DNA of 64,000 bases from Candidatus Heimdallarchaeota archaeon (GTDB lineage: Archaea > Asgardarchaeota > Heimdallarchaeia > JABLTI01): contig JABCTZ010000045.1 of assembly GCA_018238155.1 (NCBI GenBank), positions 36,452 through 100,451 of the forward strand, in the 5' to 3' direction. Below, piece by piece: positions 32,656-40,546 of the stretch (position 1 is its first letter; each line of letters opens with the position of its first letter). Below the pieces are notes generated by a model that had not been told where the DNA came from, did not search any database, and saw only the letters and a list, made by a program, of their open reading frames with translations. The position numbers and the translations under genes are program-made.

Positions 32656-33747
32656 ATGGGTATTACTAAGAATAAGGAATTAATTGAAAGTGCAATTAAA
32701 AGTCTTAAAGACTTAACTCCTGAAGAAAACATAAAGATTACCCATGTCTGTGGAACACATGAAATGACCGCATCGAGATTCGGGATTAGATCCATTATTC
32801 CAGAAAACATTGATTTAATTCCGGGTCCGGGTTGTCCAGTTTGTGTTTGTCCATCTTATGAAATAGATTACGCTATACAACTCGCTAAACAGGGCAAAAT
32901 AATTACCACCTTTGGTGATATGTTTAAAGTACCTGCTTCAAGGCAAAGTTTATCTGAAATGAAACGATTGGGTGCGGATATTAGAGTAGTTTATTCACCA
33001 CTTGATTCAATTGAAATAGCAAAAAGAAATCCTAGCAAAGATGTGATATTTTTTGCAATTGGTTTTGAAACAAGCGCTCCAATGACTGGAGCTGCATTGT
33101 TATCCGCTCCACCTGAAAACTTCTTTGTATTATCTGCGCATAGACTAACTGTTCCAGCAATGGAGCTTTTGCTTAAATCTGAAAAGAAAAAAACTCAAGG
33201 TTTCATTTGTCCAGGGCATGTATCAGTTATGATAGGTACAGATGCATATACACCATTTAGTAAAAAATACAATATGCCATGTGTAATAACTGGTTTTGAA
33301 GCAATTGATATGTTAATTGGATTAGTCCAAATAATGAAAATGATTCAAAATAAAGAGCCAAAAATAATTAACGAATATCAAAGGGTAGTAAAACCAGAAG
33401 GTAATACAAAAGCTTTACAGATTCTTAAAGAAGCATTTGAAATTGTTGATTCGTCTTGGAGAGGTATAGGAATAGTAAAGAAAAGTGGACTTGCTATTTC
33501 TTCTCAACTTGAAAATCATGATGCAAAGAAAGTTTTTGATATTGTAATTAATGAAACTGTAGATGTTCAACCAGGTTGTAAGTGCCCTGAAGTGATGTTG
33601 GGCAATATGCTTCCAAATGAGTGTAAATTATTTCAGAAAAAATGCAGACCAGATAATCCCATAGGTCCTTGTATGGTTTCGCATGAAGGAACATGTGCAA
33701 TATTCTCAAGATATGGTTCTACAGATATGTTGAAAAATCTAAAATAG
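32656..33747 (+). CDS. hypD: Hydrogenase maturation protein HypD
   Basis: The 363-residue protein has all HypD signatures: THVCGTHEMTASRFGIR, LIPGPGCPVCVCPSYEID, GFETSAPMTGA, FICPGHVSVMIGTDAY, and the C-terminal iron-sulphur cluster motif CKCPEVMLGNMLPNECKLF followed by C-x6-PC. HypD works with HypC to assemble the Fe(CN)2CO group of [NiFe] hydrogenases. HypF, which supplies the cyanide groups, is encoded at 57710-60100 in this window. No hydrogenase structural genes are seen here. The ATG at 32656 follows CTGATCTCA and lacks a clear Shine-Dalgarno site. Confidence 0.96.
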   Translation: MGITKNKELIESAIKSLKDLTPEENIKITHVCGTHEMTASRFGIRSIIPENIDLIPGPGCPVCVCPSYEIDYAIQLAKQGKIITTFGDMFKVPASRQSLSEMKRLGADIRVVYSPLDSIEIAKRNPSKDVIFFAIGFETSAPMTGAALLSAPPENFFVLSAHRLTVPAMELLLKSEKKKTQGFICPGHVSVMIGTDAYTPFSKKYNMPCVITGFEAIDMLIGLVQIMKMIQNKEPKIINEYQRVVKPEGNTKALQILKEAFEIVDSSWRGIGIVKKSGLAISSQLENHDAKKVFDIVINETVDVQPGCKCPEVMLGNMLPNECKLFQKKCRPDNPIGPCMVSHEGTCAIFSRYGSTDMLKNLK

Positions 33748-33854
33748 TTTTTATTTTTTAAAAAACTTAACCTAAAAGATTTTTTCAGAAATCTGTAAAT
33801 CTTGTTCAAGCTGAATATAAAAGTTTAATTATCCTAATATCACTTTCAAATTCG

Positions 33855-34586
33855 TTGGAAATGACGTATAATTTTTCACTCCCATTTAATGAATTGGTTC
33901 CAGAGGATATTTTTTTAGCTGTTATCTCAGCTGCTTTTGGATTTTATCTCTTAATTATTTTACTTATATTAAAACAAACGAAGTTTCCAGCATGGGTAAT
34001 TAGAAAAGTAGGACATATTTTTGGAGGAACATATATTGCTTTTATAGCATTCCAATTTAATTCTCTTACAGGAATACTCTTTACTGTTTGTCTTTTTCTA
34101 GTTTTGCTTGTAGTATTCATTATTTTTTCAAAAGGAAAGCTCCTTACTGAATATTTCATATTTAATTTTAGAGAGAATGAAAATGATTACACTTTTATGA
34201 TCAATACAATTACTACAATGTTAGTGCTGTTTGGGTTACTATTAGTATTCTATAATTATCCTGCTGCATTTGTTACTAGTGCATTGGTTATTTCATGGGG
34301 AGATACTTTTGGTGAAGTAATTGGCAAAACGCTTCCATTCGTTAAATATAGAATTTTTTGTGAAAAATCGATTTCTGGGACATTGGGAGTGTTTGTATTC
34401 AGCTTTATTTCATTTCTTACATCAGCAATCATTTTTGAAATACCATTATCAAATGGTTGGCTATGGATTTCGATGCTTGGAAGTTTGACATGTGCAGTAA
34501 TTGAGTCAATAAGTTGGAAATGGTTTGACAATATTGTACTTCCACCTATAGGTGGTGTATTTATGTTATGGATAATTTTGCTTTAG
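33855..34586 (+). CDS. Dolichol/phytol kinase-like membrane protein
   Basis: The 243-residue protein has six or seven transmembrane helices and the conserved motifs of CTP-dependent polyprenol kinases: IRKVGHIFGGTYIAF, ISWGDTFGEVIGKTLP, and EKSISGTLGVFVFSF. Members are eukaryotic SEC59, plant VTE5 and archaeal homologues that phosphorylate dolichol or geranylgeraniol-type lipids, or act in CDP-archaeol synthesis. Here it could make the lipid carrier for N-glycosylation or salvage isoprenoid alcohols. An unrelated small membrane protein gene follows at 34657. Substrate is not deducible. Confidence 0.75.
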   Translation: MEMTYNFSLPFNELVPEDIFLAVISAAFGFYLLIILLILKQTKFPAWVIRKVGHIFGGTYIAFIAFQFNSLTGILFTVCLFLVLLVVFIIFSKGKLLTEYFIFNFRENENDYTFMINTITTMLVLFGLLLVFYNYPAAFVTSALVISWGDTFGEVIGKTLPFVKYRIFCEKSISGTLGVFVFSFISFLTSAIIFEIPLSNGWLWISMLGSLTCAVIESISWKWFDNIVLPPIGGVFMLWIILL

Positions 34587-34656
34587 ATTATTTACATAGA
34601 TACTAATTACCAACTAAAGCAATAAATTTTAAATTGATATATGGTTTTTTGAAAAT

Positions 34657-35016
34657 ATGAAATCTGAATATTCAATTATTTTAGTACTTGGTTTTGGCAT
34701 AATTAGTGCTATTTTATGGTATTTCTTAAATCAAATACCAATTGATACAGCTAAAGAATATTCATTGTTCTTTTTCCTTATATTAACAATAGGTCTCATT
34801 ACTTATCTGCTTCATGGCAAAGGAATATTAATATCACCCGAACAAAATTATTCAATGCAATTTTCAAGATCTGTCAGAAATGGAATAATATATCATCGAA
34901 TGAAATTTAGATCTGAAAATCTAATCTCACAAAAAATAAGAGGTAAGAATAAATCACAAAAAGCAAAAGTACTTCCTTATAATTATAGTAGGAAGAGATA
35001 TCGAGATTTAAATTAA
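34657..35016 (+). CDS. Small two-pass membrane protein
   Basis: The 119-residue protein has two hydrophobic helices at about 7-24 (IILVLGFGIISAILWYF) and 36-54 (SLFFFLILTIGLITYLL), then a basic soluble tail of about 60 residues rich in Arg, Lys and Tyr. This suggests a membrane anchor with a cytoplasmic nucleic-acid- or phosphate-binding tail. No family recognised. Its stop overlaps the end of the convergent ribbon-helix-helix gene by four bases. Confidence 0.55.
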   Translation: MKSEYSIILVLGFGIISAILWYFLNQIPIDTAKEYSLFFFLILTIGLITYLLHGKGILISPEQNYSMQFSRSVRNGIIYHRMKFRSENLISQKIRGKNKSQKAKVLPYNYSRKRYRDLN

Positions 35017-35183
35017 TCTTCTGAATCTAAGTGAGATTTATAATAAGCTAGTTCCTCACTAAGCAGTTGCTCAATAGCAAATCTCAAAACCTCACTTCTA
35101 CTCCTAAATTTCTTATTCTTAGTAATTAATTCATCCACTTCTTCAAGTAGTAGATCGGGTAAACCTATTGAGATAGTTCTCAT
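35013..35183 (-). CDS. Ribbon-helix-helix (CopG-type) DNA-binding protein
   Basis: From the ATG at 35183 the product is 56 residues: MRTISIGLPDLLLEEVDEL, then NKKFRSRSEVLRFAIEQLL and an acidic tail. The strand TISIGLP, helix, RSRSEV turn and second helix make a textbook RHH fold, which binds DNA as a dimer. An upstream in-frame ATG at 35204 would add seven residues that do not fit the family. No toxin gene lies next to it. It is probably a small regulator. Confidence 0.8.
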   Translation of the reverse strand: MRTISIGLPDLLLEEVDELITKNKKFRSRSEVLRFAIEQLLSEELAYYKSHLDSED

Positions 35184-35503
35184 TAAATAACCTCGATATA
35201 ACATAACACAAAATGTTTTTGAAACTTTTTATATCATATAAAATTTGAATACTTTCGGCTATCTCTTAATAGAATTTATATAGAATAGGCTGAGTATATT
35301 AAATTAGAACTTTAATTTGAAACCTAACGCGAAACCGAAACAACTATTATAAAAATAGATCAGAGCAATAAAAATGCAATTGGATTTATTTACAAAATAG
35401 TAATGTGTATTGATTTTCTTCAAAGTTCTACAAGTAAGCACTAAGTTTGTACCTTAAATAGTTTAATTAGGAAATACTTAGTAGAAACAAATGGTGAAAT
35501 AAT
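35184..35503 (+). other. Gene-free stretch before rpa
   Basis: About 320 AT-rich bases between the divergent RHH gene and rpa. I see TATA-like tracts (for example TTTTTATATCATATAAAA near 35228-35245) but no gene, hairpin or repeat that I can support. Confidence 0.3.
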
Positions 35504-37639
35504 ATGACACTAAATATGCCTTATGATGAAGTTGTCGAGAAAATTGTTGATGAGACAAAATTATCAAAAGAAGATGTAATTGAAAAGATAAATGAAAAAG
35601 TTAAGGAATTAGGCAGCCTAATAACTCCTGAAGGAGCGGCTCACATAATTGCTCGCGAATTGGAAATAAATCTATATGGTTCACAACCAATTCAGAAACC
35701 ACAACCTACTGTCATTGCAGATCTTATTGACGGAATGAACAACGTAACTATAACAGCTCTAATTAGAAATATTTATGAGCCGAAAAATTTCTCAAGAAAA
35801 GATGGAACCCAAGGTGCTGTTCAAAATGTTCATCTAGTTGATAAATCAAGTTATTGTCGTTTAGTTCTTTGGGATGACCAAATTCGTCAATTTAAAGATA
35901 TGAGTGCATCTCGAGGTGATTTCATTCGTATTTCGGGTTCTTTTGTCAAGGAAAGTAAATTTGATAGTATTAAGGAATTAAGTTTAAATTCTAGATCTGA
36001 GATTGACATTAATCCTAAAGATATTAAAAAAGAAGAATTTCCCGATTCTTTATTATCTTCAAAGAAAATTTCTTCGTTGAGTTTAGGACAAACAGATATT
36101 GAACTTATTGGTAAAATTACTGCAATAAGACTAGCCAGTACTTTTACAAAGAAAGATGGATCCGAGGGAAAAGTGGCATCGATTGAAATAGCTGATGAAA
36201 CTGGTAAAATTAAAATTACACTGTGGGATACAGCAGCTAGTTCAACTGAAAATTTCAAAGAGGGAGATGTGCTTGAGATACAAGGTGGATATTCAAGACA
36301 AGGTTTGAATAATAATATTGAAATTCATTTGGGTAAAAATGGGTCTCTTCAAAAAAATATAAAGAAATCAATTGATGTGCCTAAAGATATTCTTGAAAGT
36401 GATTCAACTTTAAGTTCTTATAATAAAAGTGACAAAGGGAATAGCAAAGAAGTACGCTTATCCGATTTAGATGAAACAATGAAAAATATTTCAATAATCG
36501 CCCGAATTACAGGTATTAGTAACATTCGCGAATTTAGTCGAAGCGATGGAACAAACAGTATGGTAGGTTCTCTTTTAGTTAAAGATAATTCAGGACCAGG
36601 ACGCGTAACGCTTTGGAATAGCATGACAGATTATATCAAAAAAGTTCAAATTGGAGATGCAATTCGAATTGAAGGTGCTTATGTAAAAATGGGTCTAAAG
36701 GGTGATCCTGAAGTTCATGTAGGAAGAAGTACTACTGTTGAAATTAATCCAGAATATTTGAAAGATGCATTGCCTGAACTTAAATTTGATTTTAAGGAAA
36801 TTTCTTCACTTGAACCTCGTGAAAGAGATGTCAATGTTAGAGCTCTTGTAATGCGAGTTCAAGAAATTAGAACCTTTGCAAAGCATGATGGAAGCGAAGG
36901 AAGAGTTCTCAATATTGGAATTAGTGATAATTCTGGTTCAACTCGCTTAGTTGCATGGGATGATAAAGCTATTGAACTCGAACATATTGAAGAAATGTCC
37001 CCCATAGAAATCTTTCATGGTTATACTAAGGAAGGAAGTCAAGGGGTGGAAATTCATCTTGGCTCGTTATCTACAGTAAAAAAGGTTAATAAAATTGATT
37101 CATTGGATCCCACAAAAATAAAACAAACAGAAATGACAACCAATATCGCTTCTGCTGAAAGAGTTGATATGATAAATTTAGAAGAGGGCGGTCTCTCTGA
37201 AATAAGAGGTACTATTTTAAAAGTTTATGAAGGGAAAATGTATTACAATTCATGCCCAGAATGTAGAAAGAAAGTTACTGAAATGGATGATGGTAACTGG
37301 AATTGTGCAGAACATGGAAGTATTGAGACACAACATACTTTATTCGTTTCTATTGCATTGGATGATGGAACGGGTTGTGTCCGAGTAACATTTTTCAGAG
37401 ATCTGGCAGAAAAACTACTAGATGTAAATGTCAAAAGTGTAATTGATGAAATTGAGCAAATTGGTATACAAACGCTGATTGTGAAATTTGAACAAAGAAT
37501 TAAAGGACGTGAAATAATAGTTCGCGGAAAACCTAGAAAGAATAAATTTGATGACGGTATGGATTTAATTGCATCGGCATTCTTTGATATTGATCCTAAG
37601 AAAGAGATAGAATTAGCTAAAAGTTCGTTGAAAGCTTAA
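35504..37639 (+). CDS. RPA-like single-stranded DNA-binding protein with multiple OB folds
   Basis: The 711-residue protein contains at least four tandem OB folds (residues about 75-165, 195-280, 325-410 and 440-525). Each has the pattern DGT/DGSxGxVxxxxxxD followed by RLVLWDD, KITLWD, RVTLWNS or RLVAWDD. A C-terminal zinc finger follows (CPEC, then C and H in NWNCAEHG) with a further OB-like region. This is the archaeal replication protein A layout (large subunit type) that covers single-stranded DNA in replication and repair. The N-terminal 60 residues form a helical domain (KIVDETKLSKEDVIEKI). It starts a plus-strand run of genes that ends in the VirB4-like ATPase and orc1. Confidence 0.9.
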   Translation: MTLNMPYDEVVEKIVDETKLSKEDVIEKINEKVKELGSLITPEGAAHIIARELEINLYGSQPIQKPQPTVIADLIDGMNNVTITALIRNIYEPKNFSRKDGTQGAVQNVHLVDKSSYCRLVLWDDQIRQFKDMSASRGDFIRISGSFVKESKFDSIKELSLNSRSEIDINPKDIKKEEFPDSLLSSKKISSLSLGQTDIELIGKITAIRLASTFTKKDGSEGKVASIEIADETGKIKITLWDTAASSTENFKEGDVLEIQGGYSRQGLNNNIEIHLGKNGSLQKNIKKSIDVPKDILESDSTLSSYNKSDKGNSKEVRLSDLDETMKNISIIARITGISNIREFSRSDGTNSMVGSLLVKDNSGPGRVTLWNSMTDYIKKVQIGDAIRIEGAYVKMGLKGDPEVHVGRSTTVEINPEYLKDALPELKFDFKEISSLEPRERDVNVRALVMRVQEIRTFAKHDGSEGRVLNIGISDNSGSTRLVAWDDKAIELEHIEEMSPIEIFHGYTKEGSQGVEIHLGSLSTVKKVNKIDSLDPTKIKQTEMTTNIASAERVDMINLEEGGLSEIRGTILKVYEGKMYYNSCPECRKKVTEMDDGNWNCAEHGSIETQHTLFVSIALDDGTGCVRVTFFRDLAEKLLDVNVKSVIDEIEQIGIQTLIVKFEQRIKGREIIVRGKPRKNKFDDGMDLIASAFFDIDPKKEIELAKSSLKA

Positions 37640-37646
37640 TTCTCAA

Positions 37647-37680
37647 CTCTCCTCTTTTTTTATGGGGGTTTTTATTCTTT
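37647..37680 (+). terminator. T-run terminator after rpa
   Basis: Two T-rich runs (CTTTTTTT at about 37652-37659 and GTTTTTATTCTTT at 37668-37680) separated by ATGGGGG follow the rpa stop. Archaeal polymerase stops at such runs. Confidence 0.4.
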
Positions 37681-37719
37681 AATTCGAATTTTCCTTATGT
37701 GTTTCAAGAGGAAATGAGA

Positions 37720-38985
37720 ATGTTCGATTTTACAAAAAAAATTTCAAAAAAATATCTATTAATTGGAATGTCAATTTTGAACATTCTTATGGTAATTTCT
37801 TTAATTTTTTTCTTATTACTTAGTTCAGGATATTTAGAGAATATATATTATTTAATTGCATTTCCAATTGATTATCTATCAAATAATTATCTCGTATTAA
37901 CGTTTTTCTTATTAATTGAGATATTAATTGTATTTTATAGTTGGTATTTTTATAAAGACAAAGGAAATCTCAAAGATGGTAATCAAGAGCCATTTTGTGA
38001 GTTTGAAAATGATTTGCAGGATCTAGAATCATCTAACACAGAGTCTACATTATTATTCAAAGAATGTGAATCAGAAGATCAAACATCATTAAACAATGAA
38101 ATTTCCCCTATTGATGATGCAATTGATTCTGTACTTGCATCATTAAATTTCGATGAACAGATAGATATCAATAGATTGCCAAATAATGATGAAGAAGAAT
38201 ATGATTTCGAGCCAAGTCATTTTTCTTTGCAAGATGAAAAAAAAGAAATGCCTAAAGAATCAATTCCAAAAATCAACAACATAATTAATGTAATAGAAAT
38301 TGAGGAGGAGGGAAAACAAAAAACAGGAGTTAATGATTACCAATTTGCTTTTTATCAAAATATTGTAAATGATAGGTGGTTATATGAAAAATCAATTGAT
38401 CGTGATAGAGTTGGTTTTGATAGATATGCATTAGATGAAGCAAAAATTTCTTTAACAGATATTGAGAACTTAATCAATTCAGATATGCTTTACAAACAAA
38501 TAATTCAGTTCCCAACTGGACCATTTGTTGTCTATTCTTCTAGACTAGATATTGAGAGGTTCATTATTAAAGAAACAATTAGAAGAATTATTAGGAAAAT
38601 TAGATTTCGTTTTGTAAGCCGCAAATTTACATTTGCAAATTGGAAAGAATTTGGTTTAGCTAAAAAAATTTGGGAATTTGATTTTGAGATAGCTGAACCT
38701 AAAACTATTGGATGTATCTGGATAAGTAATGCATTTCTTGTATCTAAATCGGAAAGGAGTTCTATAACACCAGAGAAAAAGGATGAATTGAAAGCTGTAA
38801 TAGCTGCTGCTACTCTAAAAATGAAAGATGAAGGAAAGGTATTGATTATCACCAATACCAAAGAAAACGCGAAAATAGTTAAGAAGTTTGCTAAAACCAC
38901 AGGATGGGGACCGATTTCAGTACTTTATTTCGCAGATTCAAGTTTTAAAAGAAAAATCATAAAGTTAATAGATTGTATTACATAA
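37720..38985 (+). CDS. Membrane-anchored protein of unknown function
   Basis: The 421-residue protein has two N-terminal transmembrane helices (about 12-36 and 50-72), an acidic linker of about 130 residues that is probably disordered, and a folded C-terminal domain from about residue 205 that I do not recognise (motifs FPTGPFVVYSSRLDIERF and VLIITNTKENAKIVKKFAK). The ATG at 37720 is chosen because AAGAGG lies eight bases before it; GTG 37699 and ATG 37714 are alternatives. The two-helix anchor is like that of the VirB4-like ATPase two genes downstream, so both may belong to one membrane machine. Confidence 0.6.
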   Translation: MFDFTKKISKKYLLIGMSILNILMVISLIFFLLLSSGYLENIYYLIAFPIDYLSNNYLVLTFFLLIEILIVFYSWYFYKDKGNLKDGNQEPFCEFENDLQDLESSNTESTLLFKECESEDQTSLNNEISPIDDAIDSVLASLNFDEQIDINRLPNNDEEEYDFEPSHFSLQDEKKEMPKESIPKINNIINVIEIEEEGKQKTGVNDYQFAFYQNIVNDRWLYEKSIDRDRVGFDRYALDEAKISLTDIENLINSDMLYKQIIQFPTGPFVVYSSRLDIERFIIKETIRRIIRKIRFRFVSRKFTFANWKEFGLAKKIWEFDFEIAEPKTIGCIWISNAFLVSKSERSSITPEKKDELKAVIAAATLKMKDEGKVLIITNTKENAKIVKKFAKTTGWGPISVLYFADSSFKRKIIKLIDCIT

Positions 38986-39082
38986 AACGTCTCACTCTTA
39001 CTTTCTTCAAAAAAATTAGGGTTTTTAAATTTCATTTCGGATTATTTATTGATAATTATTATTTATCGGGATTGTAGAAGAC

Positions 39083-39328
39083 ATGATTAATAAAACGAAA
39101 TATCTAAGAGAAAACCAAGAAAGCATGAAAAAAAAATTCCCTGCAATCGATGAAGAAAGAAAGGTAGAAATTTTATGCCCATTTTCTAGAAAAGTGCTTA
39201 ATTCTAGTAATTGTTTCAAATGCAAATATTGTCAAATTTATCAAGGCAAACATCAATCTAATCGAGTTTTAATATCTTTAATTTGTTTATTTAGTTATAA
39301 TATTGGAAGTGGTGATGATGAGTCTTAA
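39083..39328 (+). CDS. Small cysteine-cluster protein
   Basis: The 81-residue protein has a possible metal site in LCPFSRKVLNSSNCFKCKYCQIYQG (in two parts: C at 51, then C-x2-C-x2-C), followed by a short hydrophobic stretch VLISLICLFSY. It overlaps the next gene by a few codons, so the two are probably co-translated. I recognise no family. The overlap and the conserved-looking Cys pattern support it as real, but weakly. Confidence 0.45.
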   Translation: MINKTKYLRENQESMKKKFPAIDEERKVEILCPFSRKVLNSSNCFKCKYCQIYQGKHQSNRVLISLICLFSYNIGSGDDES

Positions 39329-40466
39329 TTCATTTCAATTTAAATATAATGAAAATAAATCCAAAAGGTTACAAGAAGAAAATCAAATATCAATTTGTTT
39401 TGCAACTTTTGATGATACAATTGGACCTATTAGTGCATACCAAAAAAATCTTGATGGAAGAACCGCAAGTGAGGTTGCAGTGAAAGTAATGATTGGATCT
39501 CTATCATTACATGCAGATGATAAACAAGAATTATGTGGAGAATCAATAATTCCTTTTAATAAAATTAATAAAATTGCTTTTTCATATCTCTTTACGATTC
39601 CAGCGCCAAAATTAAGAGGTGGGCAACGATCATGTTCTTTAATAGTACTTATGGACACAAAAGAACAACTCCAAATGTATCGAATTGCACCATTACTTTC
39701 GACACAATGTAAAAGAATTAGCCATCTAATTAAAGACAAATATGTTTTTGGTAAATCTCTGTCCAATATTGTCAAACAAAGAATTGATTCACTTCTTGAT
39801 ATTCAATCTTTTAAAATTGAAATTGAAGATGAAGAATTTTATGCGGCAAGGAAAATCACTATTTCGAAGTCTAAAACAAAGGGAAGCATGCAATTTTTAA
39901 GTAAAATAATAAAAAAAGATTTAGACAAAGCTATACTAGCAATTCTACTTGGAAAAACAGTTGTTGTAACAGGTGACGAGGTTATGACTGAAATTACAAT
40001 TGCAAGTTTAGAAATTTTTTCTCCACATAAAGAACTAAGAAAAGTTTTTTGGACAAATCAGATTGTTGAAGCAGATATTATTGGAACAAAGAAAAATTTA
40101 GCTAAAGCATATGATGATGCTATTATTGTTGATTTATTTAAAGGAAAAGTTTCTGGTGGAGAATCTAATAAATTCTGTAAAGATTTGATTTTAGACCTTA
40201 GAAATTTAGATGAAAAACTAGTTGAAGAAAGAGTGAATGATAGAATAGGTGAAATCGTTACTAGTTCAACAATACTTGCTGAATTAGCAATGCGAAGAGA
40301 AGTAACTAAGAGTGAAATTAGTACCGTTGCACCACTATTCAATAGCGAAAAAATGAGTATAATTATTGTAATTGCAAAAAGCATGAATCCCATTTTTTCA
40401 AAACGAATTGATGCTTTAGCTCCACTTATTGCTAGAGAAGCAAGCACCTATGATGTTTTTGCATAA
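39315..40466 (+). CDS. Unknown protein, possible longin-like N-terminus
   Basis: The protein is about 383 residues from the ATG at 39315 or 39318 (a TTG at 39303 is also in frame). GGAAG and GGTGATG precede the ATGs. The N-terminal motif ISICFATFDDTIGPISAY resembles the first strands of longin-type domains (F-D-x-x-x-G-P). Residues about 215-270 (LGKTVVVTGDEVMTEITIASLEIF) could be a second alpha/beta module. Longin proteins are reported from Asgard archaea, but I cannot verify this match. The gene lies between the small Cys protein and the VirB4-like ATPase. Confidence 0.55.
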   Translation: MMSLNSFQFKYNENKSKRLQEENQISICFATFDDTIGPISAYQKNLDGRTASEVAVKVMIGSLSLHADDKQELCGESIIPFNKINKIAFSYLFTIPAPKLRGGQRSCSLIVLMDTKEQLQMYRIAPLLSTQCKRISHLIKDKYVFGKSLSNIVKQRIDSLLDIQSFKIEIEDEEFYAARKITISKSKTKGSMQFLSKIIKKDLDKAILAILLGKTVVVTGDEVMTEITIASLEIFSPHKELRKVFWTNQIVEADIIGTKKNLAKAYDDAIIVDLFKGKVSGGESNKFCKDLILDLRNLDEKLVEERVNDRIGEIVTSSTILAELAMRREVTKSEISTVAPLFNSEKMSIIIVIAKSMNPIFSKRIDALAPLIAREASTYDVFA

Positions 40467-40546
40467 CTAAAAAAATTTCAAATGCATTTCCAAAAAATAG
40501 AGGTGTTTAAAGTATTCTTTTTCAAAAATAAGATGAGTGGCATCCA

